In this document: piece after piece, positions 50,879 to 62,038 of the stretch
How positions within the stretch are numbered: position 1 is the stretch's first letter
How the letters are laid out: every line of letters begins with the position of its first letter
Translations under genes and position numbers: made by a program
Source: an uncultured Methylophaga sp.
GTDB lineage: Bacteria > Pseudomonadota > Gammaproteobacteria > Nitrosococcales > Methylophagaceae
DNA: 64,000 bases
Assembly (NCBI RefSeq): GCF_947259025.1
Contig: NZ_CAMYKO010000007.1
Location: 131,445-195,444 of the forward strand
Direction of reading: 5' to 3'
The notes under the pieces: model-generated
The model's database searches: none
The model's input: the letters and a program-made list of their open reading frames with translations, nothing else
What the model was told of the DNA's origin: nothing

Positions 50879-53059
50879 CTAATGAATTTTCTTGATGATT
50901 AATCCGGCCAGGGGGGGCAGGTTGAGTTTGATCGAGTAGGGGCGATCAGAGCTCGGTAATGCCTCGGCTTCAATCACTGGCGGGTTGTGGTAGTTGCTGC
51001 CGGCGTAAAACTCCGAGTCGGAGTTGAGCACGATTTCGTAGTTGCCGGCTTCCGGCACGCCCACCCGGTATTTTTCACGGGGCATCGGCGTGAAGTTGAA
51101 GACGTTGATGATAAAGCTGCTAGCATCTTTACGCAGGTAACTGAGTACCGAGTGTTCCCGGTCATTGCAGTCAATCCACTCAAAACCATGTGGGTCAAAA
51201 TCATGGGCGTGCAGAGCCGGCGTGTCACGATAAAGCTGGTTGAGGTCACGGATCAGCTTTTGCAGACCCTGATGAACCGGGTAATCCAGTACGTACCAGT
51301 CCAGCGACGTTTCACAGTTCCATTCATTCCCCTGACCAAACTCACAGCCCATAAACAGCAGTTTTTTGCCCGGATAGCTAAACATTAGGGTGTAAAGCAA
51401 ACGCAGGTTGGCAAAGCGCTGCCATTCATCACCAGGCATCTTGTAAAGCATGGAGCTTTTGCCGTGGACGACCTCATCATGAGAGAAGGGCAAGACAAAG
51501 TTCTCGGTAAAGGCGTAAAGCAGGCCGAATGTCAGCGCATCATGATGATAGCGCCGGTGAATCGGGTCCATCTGCATATATTCGAGAATGTCGTGCATCC
51601 AGCCCATATTCCACTTCATCGAGAAACCGAGCCCACCCATATGAGCTGGCCGCGAGATCATCGGGTAGGAGGTCGATTCCTCGGCGGCGATAATAGAGCC
51701 GGGATGTTCCTTGTGCAGCACGCTGTTAACGTGCTTGAGAAAGTCGATCACTTCCAGGTTTTCACGGCCACCGAATTCATTGGGTAGCCATTGGCCCTCT
51801 TCACGTGAGTAATCAAGGTAGAGCATTGAGGCCACAGCGTCGACACGCAGTCCGTCGATATGGAATTCTTCCAGCCAGTAGAAAGCACTGGAAAGCAGAA
51901 AGTTGAAGACTTCCTTGCGGCCGTAATTGAAGATCAGCGTGCCCCAGTCCTGATGTTCGCCACGGCGGGGATCGGCATGTTCATAGAGTGCTGTACCATC
52001 GAAGCGGGCCAGGCCATGAGCGTCCTTGGGAAAGTGTCCGGGCACCCAGTCGAGCAGGACACCAATATTGTGCTGATGACAACGGTCGATGAAAAAACGC
52101 AGGTCATCGGGTGAGCCGAAACGGCTGGTAGGGGCAAAATAACCGGTGGTTTGATAGCCCCATGAGATATCCAGTGGGTGCTCGGTAATCGGCAGTAATT
52201 CGATATGAGTAAAACCCTGTTCGCTGACATAGGGAACGAGTTCTTCGGCCAGCTCACGGTAGCTGTAAAAACGGCCGTCAGCATGACGTTTCCACGAGCC
52301 CATGTGCACTTCATAAACCGAATGTGGCTCATGCAGCCAGTCGGCATGTTCGCGCGTATCCATCCAGTCTTCATCCTGCCAGCGGTGCTGGCTGGCTGCG
52401 GTTACCCGAGAGGCCGTTCCGGGGCGTAGCTCACATTGCTGACCATAGGGGTCCATCTTCAGGTGCAGGCCGCCATCAACACGACTGCGGATTTCGAATT
52501 TATACAGTTCGCCGGGCTCAAGCTCGGGAATGAAAATCTCCCAGACACCACTGTTGCCCCTGACCCGCATCGGGTGGCGACGGCCATCCCACTGGTTGAA
52601 ATTGCCGACTACGCTGACCCGTTCAGCCCCCGGTGCCCAGGTGGCAAACAAGGTACCTTTAATACCTTCCACTTCGTACACGTGGGCACCCAGGATTTTG
52701 TAGGCATGCCAGTGTTTGCCCTCCGAAAACAGGTGCAGGTCATATTCTGATAGTTGGGGCATGATGCTGTAGGGGTCGTGAAAAGCGACTTCCTCACCGT
52801 TATGACGCTGGCGGTGGATCTTATAGGGCCAGCGGACTTCAGTCTGATCGCCCTTCCAGACAAACATATCGCTGCCTTCAACACGCTGCATAGGGAGTTT
52901 GTCGTCGATAGTCGCGTGTAGGGTATCGGGCAGAAAAGCGCGAATAACGGTCTGGTTTTTTTCCTGATGCAGACCCAGCACGCTGAAGGGATCGTGATGC
53001 CGGGCTTCAATGATTTTTATTGTGTCTTCATTCAAATTCTTGTCAAAAACCATTGCCAT
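50879..53059 (-). CDS. glgB: 1,4-alpha-glucan branching enzyme
   Basis: The 726-residue GlgB makes the alpha-1,6 branches of glycogen. Domains: an N-terminal beta-sandwich (about 20-110), a CBM48 domain (about 120-220; [22 protein letters not shown]), the GH13 barrel with [18 protein letters not shown] and the general acid/base Glu in [12 protein letters not shown], the [12 protein letters not shown] block, and a C-terminal beta domain. Length matches E. coli (728). It is divergent from glgC, with about 100 bases between the starts. Confidence 0.97.
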   Translation of the reverse strand: MAMVFDKNLNEDTIKIIEARHHDPFSVLGLHQEKNQTVIRAFLPDTLHATIDDKLPMQRVEGSDMFVWKGDQTEVRWPYKIHRQRHNGEEVAFHDPYSIMPQLSEYDLHLFSEGKHWHAYKILGAHVYEVEGIKGTLFATWAPGAERVSVVGNFNQWDGRRHPMRVRGNSGVWEIFIPELEPGELYKFEIRSRVDGGLHLKMDPYGQQCELRPGTASRVTAASQHRWQDEDWMDTREHADWLHEPHSVYEVHMGSWKRHADGRFYSYRELAEELVPYVSEQGFTHIELLPITEHPLDISWGYQTTGYFAPTSRFGSPDDLRFFIDRCHQHNIGVLLDWVPGHFPKDAHGLARFDGTALYEHADPRRGEHQDWGTLIFNYGRKEVFNFLLSSAFYWLEEFHIDGLRVDAVASMLYLDYSREEGQWLPNEFGGRENLEVIDFLKHVNSVLHKEHPGSIIAAEESTSYPMISRPAHMGGLGFSMKWNMGWMHDILEYMQMDPIHRRYHHDALTFGLLYAFTENFVLPFSHDEVVHGKSSMLYKMPGDEWQRFANLRLLYTLMFSYPGKKLLFMGCEFGQGNEWNCETSLDWYVLDYPVHQGLQKLIRDLNQLYRDTPALHAHDFDPHGFEWIDCNDREHSVLSYLRKDASSFIINVFNFTPMPREKYRVGVPEAGNYEIVLNSDSEFYAGSNYHNPPVIEAEALPSSDRPYSIKLNLPPLAGLIIKKIH

Positions 53060-53159
53060 AATATCCCGTGAAATTATTTTAATTGCCGTGTTCAGCGCCT
53101 CTATGGCACGCTAACAGTATTACATCACAAATCATAGGGCTTTGGCCGGAGAATTCAAT

Positions 53160-54428
53160 ATGAGCGAAAATAACAGCACCCGTTTTGTCAGTCGTCTGAC
53201 TCGTGACACTCTGGCTCTGATTTTAGCCGGCGGTCGTGGTTCGAGACTCAAACAACTGACAGACTGGCGGGCTAAGCCGGCAGTGCCGTTCGGCGGCAAG
53301 TTTCGCATTATTGATTTCCCACTCTCCAACTGTGTCAACTCCGGCATTCGCCGGGTCGGTGTGCTGACCCAGTACAAGGCGCACTCGCTGATTCGTCATA
53401 TCCAGCAGGGCTGGGGGTTTATGCGGGGTGCACTGGGCGAGTTCGTCGAGTTGCTGCCAGCCTCTATGCGTAATGAAAAGGGTTGGTATGAGGGCACGGC
53501 TGATGCGGTGTATCAGAACATTGATATTCTGCGTAATCATGGCCCTGAGTATGTATTGATTCTGGCCGGCGACCATATTTACAAAATGGATTATGGTGAT
53601 ATGCTGGCAGAACATGTTGCCCAGAATGCTGATATGACTATTGGCTGTATTGAAGTGCCGATTGAAGAGGCCAAGGCGCTGGGTGTCATGTCCGTAGATG
53701 TCAACAGACGCATTGTGGCGTTTGATGAAAAGCCGGATGAGCCAACACCGATGCCCGGTCGTGAAGATGTGGCACTGGCTTCAATGGGCATTTATGTTTT
53801 CAATGCGGCCTTTCTTTATGAACAACTGATTAAGGATGCCGACACCAAAGGCTCCAGCCATGACTTCGGTCATGACATTATTCCCAACCTGATTAAGAAC
53901 TATAAAGTGGTGGCTTTCCCCTACAAAGATGTGCAGGGAAATGACCCCGGTTACTGGCGTGATGTCGGTACCATTGATGCATTCTGGTCGGCTAACCTGG
54001 AGCTTATTGGCGTCACGCCGGAGCTGAACCTGTACGACGATGACTGGCCTATCTGGACCCATCAGGCGCAGCAACCGCCGGCCAAATTTGTATTCGATGA
54101 TGATGACCGTCGCGGCACCGCGGTAGATTCGATGGTATCAGGTGGCTGTATTATCTCCGGTTCGACCGTTCGACACACGGTGCTTTTCTCTAATGTCGAG
54201 GTCCACAGTTACTCGCTGATCGAGGACAGTGTCATCTTGCCGGACGTGTCGGTTGGCCGTCACTGCCGTCTGAAAAATGTGGTCGTTGATAAGGGATGCG
54301 TGATCCCGGAAGGGACGGTGATCGGTGAGGATCTGGAACAGGATGCTAAACGCTATTTCGTTTCGCCCAAAGGTGTGGTGCTCGTCACGCCGGAAATGTT
54401 AGGACAAAACTATCGCTATGTCAGATAA
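53160..54428 (+). CDS. glgC: Glucose-1-phosphate adenylyltransferase
   Basis: The start is ATG 53160 (preceded by CCGGAGAA); the frame reaches 53142 with a TTG start that would be less usual. The 422-residue enzyme makes ADP-glucose, the committed step to glycogen. It has [20 protein letters not shown] (pyrophosphorylase motif), the [20 protein letters not shown] stretch, the YGDMLAEH region and the left-handed helix domain at the end ([13 protein letters not shown]). E. coli GlgC is allosterically controlled by fructose-1,6-bisphosphate; similar control is likely here. It overlaps the next gene by eleven bases. Confidence 0.97.
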   Translation: MSENNSTRFVSRLTRDTLALILAGGRGSRLKQLTDWRAKPAVPFGGKFRIIDFPLSNCVNSGIRRVGVLTQYKAHSLIRHIQQGWGFMRGALGEFVELLPASMRNEKGWYEGTADAVYQNIDILRNHGPEYVLILAGDHIYKMDYGDMLAEHVAQNADMTIGCIEVPIEEAKALGVMSVDVNRRIVAFDEKPDEPTPMPGREDVALASMGIYVFNAAFLYEQLIKDADTKGSSHDFGHDIIPNLIKNYKVVAFPYKDVQGNDPGYWRDVGTIDAFWSANLELIGVTPELNLYDDDWPIWTHQAQQPPAKFVFDDDDRRGTAVDSMVSGGCIISGSTVRHTVLFSNVEVHSYSLIEDSVILPDVSVGRHCRLKNVVVDKGCVIPEGTVIGEDLEQDAKRYFVSPKGVVLVTPEMLGQNYRYVR

Positions 54429-56100
54429 ACTCAAGGTTGTTCTGTGCTGGCACATGCACCAGCCTCAATACAGCGAACCCATGGGCGGCATGTACCAACT
54501 GCCCTGGACCTATTTGCACGCCATTAAAGACTATACCGATATGGCCTGGCACCTGGAGAACGTGCCCGGAGCCAAGGCAGTGGTCAATTTTGCGCCGACT
54601 TTGCTGGAGCAGCTGGCTGACTATGATGAGCAGCTTAAAGGTCGTTTTAAAGGCACCGGCCGGCTGAAAGATCCCTTACTGATGGCACTCGACTCACCGG
54701 TGCAACCGCATCATGCCGAGGAGCGTAAGACGCTGATCTCAGCCTGTCTGCGGGCCGATGAAGAAAAATTGATCCAGCCGTTTCCGCATTTTGCCCGGCT
54801 GGTGGAAATGGCCCGCTGGACGCTGGAAGAGCCGGACCGGCTGAATTACATCAACGATCAGTTCATGATCGACCTGTTGGTCTGGTATCACCTGGTCTGG
54901 ATGGCCGAATCGGTCAGGCGCAGTGATGTCAGGATTCAGGCTTTGATGAAAAAAGGCCGCTTGTTTAACTTTCATGATCGCCGGCAGCTGGTGATTGTTA
55001 TCGGCGAATTACTTCATGATCTGCTCCCGCGTTACAAAAGACTGGCGGAAAGTGGCCGCGTGGAGCTGTCGGTTACGCCATACGCCCACCCGATTGTGCC
55101 ATTGATGCTGGATATCAATTCAACGCTGGAAGCCATGCCCGGTGCTGAATTACCCGAGATCACCCATTATCCCGGTGGCCGTGAACGCGTCCACTGGCAT
55201 ATCGAAGAGGGACTGCGGGTGTTTGAATCCTTCTTCGGTTTCCGTCCCAAAGGCTGCTGGCCATCAGAAGGTGCTGTCTCGACAGAGACACTGAAGGTGA
55301 TTGCCCAGCATGGCTTTGAATGGGCTGCGACGGGGGAAAATGTACTGCGAAACAGCCTCAAGCTCTCAGAGATGGCTGATGCCAGCATCCACAAACCTTA
55401 CAAATTGCCTGGTGCCAGCCCTGCTTGTTTTTTCCGTGACGATGGCCTATCCGATATGATCGGTTTTCTCTACACCAAGTGGGGCGCCGACGATGCGGTG
55501 AATGACTTCATTCATCACCTGCTTAACATCAAGAAAAATACTGAGGGTGATCATGACCGCGTAGTGTCGGTAATTCTCGACGGCGAAAATGCCTGGGAAT
55601 ATTATTCCTATAACGGCTATTACTTTCTGCAAGCGCTGTACCGCCGGCTGGAAGAACACCCGGATATCGAGTTGACCACCTTCACCGAGGCACTGCAATC
55701 AGGTGTTACCCCAGCGGAACTGCCCAAGATGGTGGGCGGTAGTTGGGTATTTGGTACCTATTCCACCTGGATTGGGGATCCCGACAAGAATCGTGGCTGG
55801 GATCTTCTCAGCGAAGCCAAGAAAACCTACGACAGGGTAATGGCGACGAACGACTTTGATGATGAGACCCGTGAAGCCCTGGAACGGCAACTGGCGATTT
55901 GCGAGGGCTCGGATTGGTTCTGGTGGTTTGGGGATTATAACTCGGCCGACAGTGTCAGTGATTTTGAGCGACTTTATCGCCTGCACTTGTCCAACCTCTA
56001 TCAAATGCTGGGAGAAGAAGTGCCGCAAAAATTATCAGAAGTGATTTCACACGGTGGAGGCAGTATGGAGCAGGCCGGCACGATGCGCCGCGGTAATTAA
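54418..56100 (+). CDS. Glycoside hydrolase family 57 protein
   Basis: The 560-residue product belongs to GH57. The N-terminal [12 protein letters not shown] block, the [10 protein letters not shown] motif and the DGENAWEYY block (region of the catalytic Asp) are family hallmarks. GH57 members are amylases, 4-alpha-glucanotransferases or branching enzymes; which one cannot be told here. Between glgC and malQ it probably trims or rearranges alpha-glucan. It overlaps glgC by eleven bases and ends one base into malQ. Confidence 0.92.
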   Translation: MSDKLKVVLCWHMHQPQYSEPMGGMYQLPWTYLHAIKDYTDMAWHLENVPGAKAVVNFAPTLLEQLADYDEQLKGRFKGTGRLKDPLLMALDSPVQPHHAEERKTLISACLRADEEKLIQPFPHFARLVEMARWTLEEPDRLNYINDQFMIDLLVWYHLVWMAESVRRSDVRIQALMKKGRLFNFHDRRQLVIVIGELLHDLLPRYKRLAESGRVELSVTPYAHPIVPLMLDINSTLEAMPGAELPEITHYPGGRERVHWHIEEGLRVFESFFGFRPKGCWPSEGAVSTETLKVIAQHGFEWAATGENVLRNSLKLSEMADASIHKPYKLPGASPACFFRDDGLSDMIGFLYTKWGADDAVNDFIHHLLNIKKNTEGDHDRVVSVILDGENAWEYYSYNGYYFLQALYRRLEEHPDIELTTFTEALQSGVTPAELPKMVGGSWVFGTYSTWIGDPDKNRGWDLLSEAKKTYDRVMATNDFDDETREALERQLAICEGSDWFWWFGDYNSADSVSDFERLYRLHLSNLYQMLGEEVPQKLSEVISHGGGSMEQAGTMRRGN

Positions 56101-57548
56101 TGCGACAGGCTCATATATTCGATCAACGCCGGACTGGCCTGCTCCTACACATTACCAGCTTGCCTTCGGGCAACCTGGGCCAGGATGCGTACCGCTTTGT
56201 TGATTTTCTGCAATCAGCAGGTGTCAGTGTCTGGCAGATGTTACCGCTGGGCCCCACTCATGGTGATCGGTCGCCCTATCAGTGTTTATCTGCCCATGCC
56301 GGTAATAACAGGCTGATCTGTGCAGATAGGCTCAAGGCCGAGGCCTGGGCTGAAGCGGATAAACTGAATGACCTGAAAAAGTCAGAGCTGATAGCCCATG
56401 CCTATCGACAGTTTATCGACGCTGCCGATGAAGATGAGAAGCAGGCTTTTTCCACTTTCTGCCTGCAGCATCAATACTGGCTGGAAGACTACGTGTTGTT
56501 TCGCGAGCTGCGCCATTTAAATCAGTCACAGGCCTGGTTCGACTGGCCACCTGCACTGCGTGACAGAGCGCCCCAAGCGCTGGATAAAGTCAGGGGTGAA
56601 CGGCAGGAGGCGCTTAATATTCGTCGTTTTGAGCAGTTTATTTTTTACCGTCAATGGCACCAATTGCGTGCTTACGCCAATGAGCGTGGCGTGAACCTGT
56701 TTGGCGATATCCCTATTTTTGTTGCTCATGACAGTGCCGATGTCTGGGCCGAACCTGATTTGTTCACCCTTGATGAACAGGGACAGCCAACCCGGGTGGC
56801 CGGGGTGCCACCGGATTATTTTTCCGAAACAGGTCAGCGTTGGGGCAATCCTCTGTATCAATGGTCGCGTCATATCGAACATAACTTTGACTGGTGGCGG
56901 CGGCGTCTGCAGACACAACTGGAATGCTTCGATCTGATTCGCATCGATCATTTCCGTGGCTTTGAAGCCTGCTGGGAAATTCCGGCCAGCTGTGAAACCG
57001 CGATTGACGGGCAGTGGGTGACGGCACCGGGCGAGCAACTGTTTGACACTATGCTGGCGCATTTTGGCGAATTGCCGCTGGTAGCCGAAGATCTGGGCAT
57101 CATTACTGACGAGGTGACGGCCCTGCGCGAGAAATATGCTATGCCGGGGATGAAGATCCTGCAGTTCGCCTTTGGCGGCGATGCCAGCAATCCTTATCTG
57201 CCGCATCAGCAGTGCGAGGATAGTGTGACCTATACCGGCACCCACGACAATAACACGACGCTGGGCTGGTATCAGAGTCTGGAAGAGCACGTGAAAGCGC
57301 ATCTGCATGCTTATTTGGGAGAAACCAGTGAAACCATGCCCTGGCTGCTTATCCGCACCGCGCTCAGTTCGGTATCCGAGCTGGCCGTGGTACCGATGCA
57401 GGATATTCTCTCGCTGGATGGTGAACACCGGATGAATGTACCTGGCACCGTGGAAGGGAACTGGGGCTGGCAGTTTGAGTGGGACAGGGTAGATGATGAG
57501 ATTGCTGCTAAACTGAAAGCGCTTAATGATTTATATGGAAGACAGTAA
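56100..57548 (+). CDS. malQ: 4-alpha-glucanotransferase (GH77)
   Basis: The 482-residue GH77 enzyme moves glucan chains between acceptors and turns maltodextrins into longer chains plus glucose. It has RTGLLLHITSLPSGNLGQDA, GPTHGDRSPYQCLSAHAGN, the catalytic Asp in LIRIDHFRGFEACWEIP, PLVAEDLGIIT (Glu), and the THDNNTTLGWYQ block. It is shorter than E. coli MalQ (694), matching the bacterial/plant short form. It runs into gcvH, whose start overlaps its stop. Confidence 0.95.
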   Translation: MRQAHIFDQRRTGLLLHITSLPSGNLGQDAYRFVDFLQSAGVSVWQMLPLGPTHGDRSPYQCLSAHAGNNRLICADRLKAEAWAEADKLNDLKKSELIAHAYRQFIDAADEDEKQAFSTFCLQHQYWLEDYVLFRELRHLNQSQAWFDWPPALRDRAPQALDKVRGERQEALNIRRFEQFIFYRQWHQLRAYANERGVNLFGDIPIFVAHDSADVWAEPDLFTLDEQGQPTRVAGVPPDYFSETGQRWGNPLYQWSRHIEHNFDWWRRRLQTQLECFDLIRIDHFRGFEACWEIPASCETAIDGQWVTAPGEQLFDTMLAHFGELPLVAEDLGIITDEVTALREKYAMPGMKILQFAFGGDASNPYLPHQQCEDSVTYTGTHDNNTTLGWYQSLEEHVKAHLHAYLGETSETMPWLLIRTALSSVSELAVVPMQDILSLDGEHRMNVPGTVEGNWGWQFEWDRVDDEIAAKLKALNDLYGRQ

Positions 57549-57934
57549 TGGAAGCCAATCCCGATCATTTACGCTATGCCCCTACCCATGAGTGGGTGAA
57601 CGAAGAAGACGGTGAGGAAATGACCGTCGGTATCACCGAGCATGCGCAGGACCAGCTGGGTGATATTGTCTTTGTTTCGCTGCCGACGCCGGGCAGTCAC
57701 TTTCAGGCGGGCGATGTTTGCATGTTTATCGAGTCGGTCAAATCAGCCTCGGATATTCACATGCCGGTGAGCGGTACTGTTCTCGCCGTCAATCAGGAAC
57801 TGGAAGAGAGTCCGGAACTGGTCAACCAGGATGCGTTTGGTGATGGCTGGCTGTTCAAACTGAAGATCGATGAAGATGCCTCCAGTGAGCACCTGATGGA
57901 CAGCTTCGGTTACGACGCCTCGCTGGACGAATAG
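57548..57934 (+). CDS. gcvH: Glycine cleavage system H protein
   Basis: The 128-residue lipoyl carrier shuttles the aminomethyl group in glycine cleavage. The lipoylated Lys is in MFIESVKSASDIHMPVSG, and EWVNEEDGEEMTVGITEHAQ and LGDIVFVSLPTPG are also conserved. The usual partners gcvT and gcvP are not nearby. The start overlaps the malQ stop by one base and the end overlaps the convergent anmK gene by 25 bases, so the two transcripts can pair at their 3' ends. Confidence 0.95.
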   Translation: MEANPDHLRYAPTHEWVNEEDGEEMTVGITEHAQDQLGDIVFVSLPTPGSHFQAGDVCMFIESVKSASDIHMPVSGTVLAVNQELEESPELVNQDAFGDGWLFKLKIDEDASSEHLMDSFGYDASLDE

Positions 57935-59031
57935 AGCGCGCCCAAGATAGCGGCTCTGGACGCACCGGTTACCGCCGGCAGATTACCGGGCTGATGCAGT
58001 GTGAACTGTTGTGCCAACCAGGCAAAGGCACAGGCCTCAACCCAGTCCGGTGCCAGTCCCAGCGTGGAAGTGGTGCTGACCTGCATCTCAGGCAGCTTGT
58101 CTCGTAATGTCTGCATCAGTACTTCATTATGGGCGCCGCCGCCACAGACAAATACCTCATCCGTCTGCGCCGCATAATGCTGTATTGCCTGGGCAATTGA
58201 AGTGGCCGTCATCTGCAGCAGGGTTTTCTGCACGCTACGGGCTTTGATGGGCTTGTCCAGCTCAGCCAGTTTCTGGGTTAACCAGTTCAGATTGAAGTAT
58301 TCACGGCCAGTGCTTTTAGGCGCGGGTTGTTGCAGGAAAGGGTCGGCCAACAGCAGTTGTAGAAAATCTTCATCGACTTCACCGTCACGCGCCCACTGAC
58401 CATTTTCATCGTAGAGATCACGATGGTGCTGCTGATACCACTGATCCAGCAGAACATTGCCCGGCCCGGTGTCAAAGCCTGATACCGGTGTTTCAGTATC
58501 TGCTGGCAGAATGGTGATATTGCCTATACCGCCGATATTGGCGATAACACGGTCATGTTTTTGACTATGAAACAGAGCCTGATGGAAAGCCGGTACCAGT
58601 GGGGCCCCCTGACCACCCAGCAGCATATCGCGCTGGCGGAAATCAGCCACAGTATCAATGCCGGTTTTCTCTGCAATCACATGGGCATTGCCAATCTGCA
58701 TGCTGAATGGGAAAGCCGCCTCAGGCGCGTGATAGACCGTCTGACCATGACAGCCAATGGCTTCAATATTCTCTGCCGGGGTTTGTGTTTCAGCCAATAA
58801 TTGATTGATGGCGTCAGCGTAGGCATGGCCCAGTGCCATATCCAGTTGCCCCAGTTGCTGTAGGTGGCAACGGCCCGAGTCGATGAGTGCGACAAGGTCG
58901 CGGCGAAGCTGCTCATCAAAGGGATAGGTTTCTGCCGCGCGCAGCTTCATGCCCTGTTGACTGAAGTCAACCAGGGCAATATCTATCCCGTCCAGGCTGG
59001 TGCCTGACATGACGCCGATATAAAGAGCCAT
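57910..59031 (-). CDS. anmK: Anhydro-N-acetylmuramic acid kinase
   Basis: The 373-residue ATP-dependent kinase opens and phosphorylates anhydro-MurNAc released during cell-wall recycling. It has LYIGVMSGTSLDGIDIALVD at the start, CHGQTVYHAPE, the IANIGGIGNITILP block, DTGPGNVLLDQW, and CGGGAHNEVLM near the end. Standard length. In many gammaproteobacteria it sits beside the M23 peptidase and tyrS genes, as here. Confidence 0.96.
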   Translation of the reverse strand: MALYIGVMSGTSLDGIDIALVDFSQQGMKLRAAETYPFDEQLRRDLVALIDSGRCHLQQLGQLDMALGHAYADAINQLLAETQTPAENIEAIGCHGQTVYHAPEAAFPFSMQIGNAHVIAEKTGIDTVADFRQRDMLLGGQGAPLVPAFHQALFHSQKHDRVIANIGGIGNITILPADTETPVSGFDTGPGNVLLDQWYQQHHRDLYDENGQWARDGEVDEDFLQLLLADPFLQQPAPKSTGREYFNLNWLTQKLAELDKPIKARSVQKTLLQMTATSIAQAIQHYAAQTDEVFVCGGGAHNEVLMQTLRDKLPEMQVSTTSTLGLAPDWVEACAFAWLAQQFTLHQPGNLPAVTGASRAAILGALYSSSEAS

Positions 59032-59038
59032 AGGCGGA

Positions 59039-60670
59039 TTACTGGTTGAATGCCAAAGCCGGCAGTGACAGGTTATCCAGTTGTGCCAGCAGAGGCTGAG
59101 ATTGTTGCTTGAATTCGGCCATATACTTTTTGTTGAGCGGTTCTGCCTTGGGCAGGGCTACGGTCAGCGGGTTACGGTGAACGCCGTTGACACGGAATTC
59201 ATAATGCAGGTGAGGGCCGGTTGCCAGACCACTACTGCCGATATAGCCGATGGTTTGACCTTGTTTAACGCGCTGACCCGCTCTCAAACCTTTCTTGAAG
59301 CGTGACATATGGGCATAAAGCGTGGTGTATTTACCGCCATGAGAGAGAACGACAGTGCGGCCATAACCGCCTTTTGTACCGGCAAAGCTGACTTTACCAT
59401 CACCGGTCGCAAGAATCGGCGTGCCTGTAGGTGCTGCATAATCCACACCACGGTGAGGGCGGGTGGTTTTTAGTACCGGATGCTTACGGTTGGGATTAAA
59501 GCGGGAACTGATGCGTGAGAAATGTACCGGTGTGCGGGTAAAGGTTTTACGCATGCTGTCGCCATTGGGCGCAAAGTAATGACTGCTGCCTTCAGCATCG
59601 GTAAAGCGAATAGCCCGGAAGGTCTTGCCTCGGTTGGTAAACTCGGCTGCGAGAATATTACCGTCACCGATTTTCTCACCATCAAGATAGGACTCTTCAA
59701 AAATCACTTTGAAGCTGTCGCCCTGACGCAGGTCAAGCGCAAAGTCGATATCCCAGCCGAAGATATGAGCCAGTTCCATAATCAGTTTGTCTGACATACC
59801 GGCTTTCAGGCCTGATCCGAACAGGGAGCTTTCAATGCTGCCGGCGACTTGTTTCTGACGGCTATCAACTTCACGGGTCAAAGTTTCAGTATCAAAACCA
59901 TCTTCAGTCTTGCTGAGTTGAAAAGTTTCTATCGGGCTGAGTTTCAGCGCGAGTTTTTCCAATGTGATGATGTCATCCTGCTCAGACAGTCCAAAACGCA
60001 GGGTCTGGCCGGGCTTGAGATTCAGCAGCGGCGCGATTTCATCACCTGTTTGTGCCACGTTGTATACGTCACGTGCCGACAGTCCGACTCTGGGGAAAAT
60101 CAAAGACAGGTTATCGCCAGACTGAACGGTCACTTCTTCCCAGCTCAGAGATGGGGTGCTGACTGTCTGGGGTGCAGCCAGCACTTCATCGGTTGTGGCG
60201 GGAGTAGCTTCTGCTGCCGCGTTTTGTTGCTGTTTGAGATGAAGTTGTTCAAGCTGCGCCGGCTCGGCAAGACTGACAGTCTCGGTTTCAGGTGTCGCTG
60301 CTTGCACGGACTCAGACGAGGCGGCTTGTTTCGATGGAACTGGCACACGTGATACAGCCGGGTTGTTAGGCTGTTCATTAAGCGGTGTTTTTTTCAGGCT
60401 GACAGCTTTGCTAGTGTTATTAGTTGTTTCAGTGATTTTGCTGGGAATAAGCTGCTGGCTGCTTTGACCAGGAAGTTGGATCTGTTTTGACTTGGTGTCG
60501 GTGCTGACAGGAGTGCTGGTTGCCAGAACCATGGTTGTGAGGAAAATACCAACAATGGTGAGCAGTGATAAAAGCAGGATGTGGTGGCGTTTGCTATGGG
60601 AAGGTTTTTCGCTGGTGAACAGCCGTGCATGAGGCGAACTGCTCAAAAGTCTGTTACGTTTCATATGCAA
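59039..60670 (-). CDS. M23-family cell-wall endopeptidase (MepM-like)
   Basis: The 543-residue envelope protein has an N-terminal membrane anchor (about residues 28-50: HHILLLSLLTIVGIFLTTMVL), a long low-complexity periplasmic linker, a LysM/OapA-type domain (about 180-240: VTVQSGDNLSLIFPRVGLS), and a C-terminal M23 domain with HRGVDYAAPTGTPILA and GPHLHYEFRVNG, carrying the zinc ligands. Such enzymes cut peptidoglycan cross-links during growth. The pairing with anmK (cell-wall recycling) fits. ATG 60670 or 60664 can be the start. Confidence 0.92.
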   Translation of the reverse strand: MHMKRNRLLSSSPHARLFTSEKPSHSKRHHILLLSLLTIVGIFLTTMVLATSTPVSTDTKSKQIQLPGQSSQQLIPSKITETTNNTSKAVSLKKTPLNEQPNNPAVSRVPVPSKQAASSESVQAATPETETVSLAEPAQLEQLHLKQQQNAAAEATPATTDEVLAAPQTVSTPSLSWEEVTVQSGDNLSLIFPRVGLSARDVYNVAQTGDEIAPLLNLKPGQTLRFGLSEQDDIITLEKLALKLSPIETFQLSKTEDGFDTETLTREVDSRQKQVAGSIESSLFGSGLKAGMSDKLIMELAHIFGWDIDFALDLRQGDSFKVIFEESYLDGEKIGDGNILAAEFTNRGKTFRAIRFTDAEGSSHYFAPNGDSMRKTFTRTPVHFSRISSRFNPNRKHPVLKTTRPHRGVDYAAPTGTPILATGDGKVSFAGTKGGYGRTVVLSHGGKYTTLYAHMSRFKKGLRAGQRVKQGQTIGYIGSSGLATGPHLHYEFRVNGVHRNPLTVALPKAEPLNKKYMAEFKQQSQPLLAQLDNLSLPALAFNQ

Positions 60671-60693
60671 ACTCTTGCTGAAATTATAAATTC

Positions 60694-60727
60694 TTCCAAT
60701 TCTGGCAGCATTTTAAGAGAATTGGAA
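60694..60727. promoter_or_regulatory. Inverted repeat between M23 peptidase and tyrS genes
   Basis: Perfect ten-base arms TTCCAATTCT (60694-60703) and AGAATTGGAA (60718-60727) with a 14-base spacer stand between two divergent genes, 24 bases upstream of the peptidase start and 66 bases upstream of tyrS. A regulator could bind here to control one or both. No T-run follows. Confidence 0.5.
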
Positions 60728-60792
60728 CCCCTTCCGCTAAGCTTGTTGTGATAACATTGCCCGCCATCACAAAATTAACTCGGAGTAGCTAG

Positions 60793-61992
60793 ATGATCCC
60801 TGTACAAGAGGCGATGAGCGAGATTCGCCGTGGTGCTGATGAAATACTGGTGGAAAAGGAACTGATCGAAAAACTCGAGTCAGCTAAACCTTTGCGGATC
60901 AAGGCCGGTTTCGATCCGACCGCACCGGACCTGCACTTGGGACACACCGTGCTGCTAAACAAGCTTAAGCAGTTCCAGGATCTGGGCCATCATATTTTAT
61001 TCCTTATCGGTGACTTCACCGGCATGATTGGTGATCCCACCGGTAAGAACGTCACCCGCCAGCCACTCACGCCTGAGCAGGTCGAGCAGAACGCCATTAC
61101 TTACCAGGAGCAGGTGTTCAAAATCCTCGATCCGGAAAAGACCGAGGTGGTGTTCAACTCGCACTGGATGAACGACATGTCATCGGCCGATATGATTCGT
61201 CTGGCCTCCAACCACACGGTGGCCCGGATGCTCGAGCGTGATGACTTCCACAAACGCTATTCCAATAATCAGCCGATTGCGATTCACGAGTTTCTCTATC
61301 CTTTAATACAGGGCTACGACTCGGTGGTGCTGGAAGCCGATGTCGAACTGGGCGGTACTGATCAGAAGTTCAACCTTTTAATGGGGCGTGAACTGCAAAA
61401 AGCTTATGGCAAACCGGCACAATGCATTTTAACCATGCCCATCCTGGAAGGTCTGGATGGTGTGCAGAAAATGTCCAAATCGCTGAACAATTATATCGGT
61501 ATCAACGATAGCCCCAAGGATATTTTCGGCAAACTGATGTCGATCTCTGATGCCCTGATGTGGCGTTATATCGAATTATTGAGTTTCCGTAACGTCAACG
61601 AGATTGATGAGTGGCGCCAGCAGGTCGAACAGGGCCGTAACCCAATCGAAGTTAAAAAAGAGTTCGCCGAGGAAATTGTTGCCCGTTTCCACGATGAAGC
61701 GGCAGCCAAGGCAGCCCGTGATGGCTTTGAAAACCAGTTCAAAAAAGGCCAGTTGCCTGATGATATCCCCGAAATCACTTTATCTGTGGGGGCTGAGGGC
61801 ATGGCGATCGCCAATGTGCTTAAAGAAGCCGGCCTCACGGGCAGTACCTCAGATGCGATGCGCATGATCAAACAGGGCGCCGTCAAAATTGATGGCGAGA
61901 AAGTGGCCGATAAATCGTTACTGATTGAAGCCGGACTGGAAGGCGTTTTCCAGGTCGGCAAAAGAAAGTTCGCCCGTATCACAGCTAATTAA
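60793..61992 (+). CDS. tyrS: Tyrosyl-tRNA synthetase
   Basis: The 399-residue class I synthetase has the HIGH-type motif in [18 protein letters not shown] in [14 protein letters not shown], and a C-terminal S4 RNA-binding domain (about 335-399). It belongs to the TyrRZ-type long form, as in Pseudomonas and Vibrio. In these bacteria it lies beside anmK, an M23 peptidase and an rRNA operon, as here. ATG 60793 follows CGGAGTAG. Confidence 0.97.
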   Translation: MIPVQEAMSEIRRGADEILVEKELIEKLESAKPLRIKAGFDPTAPDLHLGHTVLLNKLKQFQDLGHHILFLIGDFTGMIGDPTGKNVTRQPLTPEQVEQNAITYQEQVFKILDPEKTEVVFNSHWMNDMSSADMIRLASNHTVARMLERDDFHKRYSNNQPIAIHEFLYPLIQGYDSVVLEADVELGGTDQKFNLLMGRELQKAYGKPAQCILTMPILEGLDGVQKMSKSLNNYIGINDSPKDIFGKLMSISDALMWRYIELLSFRNVNEIDEWRQQVEQGRNPIEVKKEFAEEIVARFHDEAAAKAARDGFENQFKKGQLPDDIPEITLSVGAEGMAIANVLKEAGLTGSTSDAMRMIKQGAVKIDGEKVADKSLLIEAGLEGVFQVGKRKFARITAN

Positions 61993-61998
61993 AATGAG

Positions 61999-62031
61999 TG
62001 ACCGGCAGTGCTGTACAGAAACTGCCGGTCA
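61999..62031. terminator. Long hairpin between tyrS and the membrane protein gene
   Basis: Perfect eleven-base arms TGACCGGCAGT and ACTGCCGGTCA (61999-62009 and 62021-62031) with an eleven-base loop lie between two convergent genes. The T-run is weak on the plus side but CTCATTTTA follows on the minus strand, so it probably stops both transcripts. Confidence 0.7.
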
Positions 62032-62038
62032 TGCAGTT

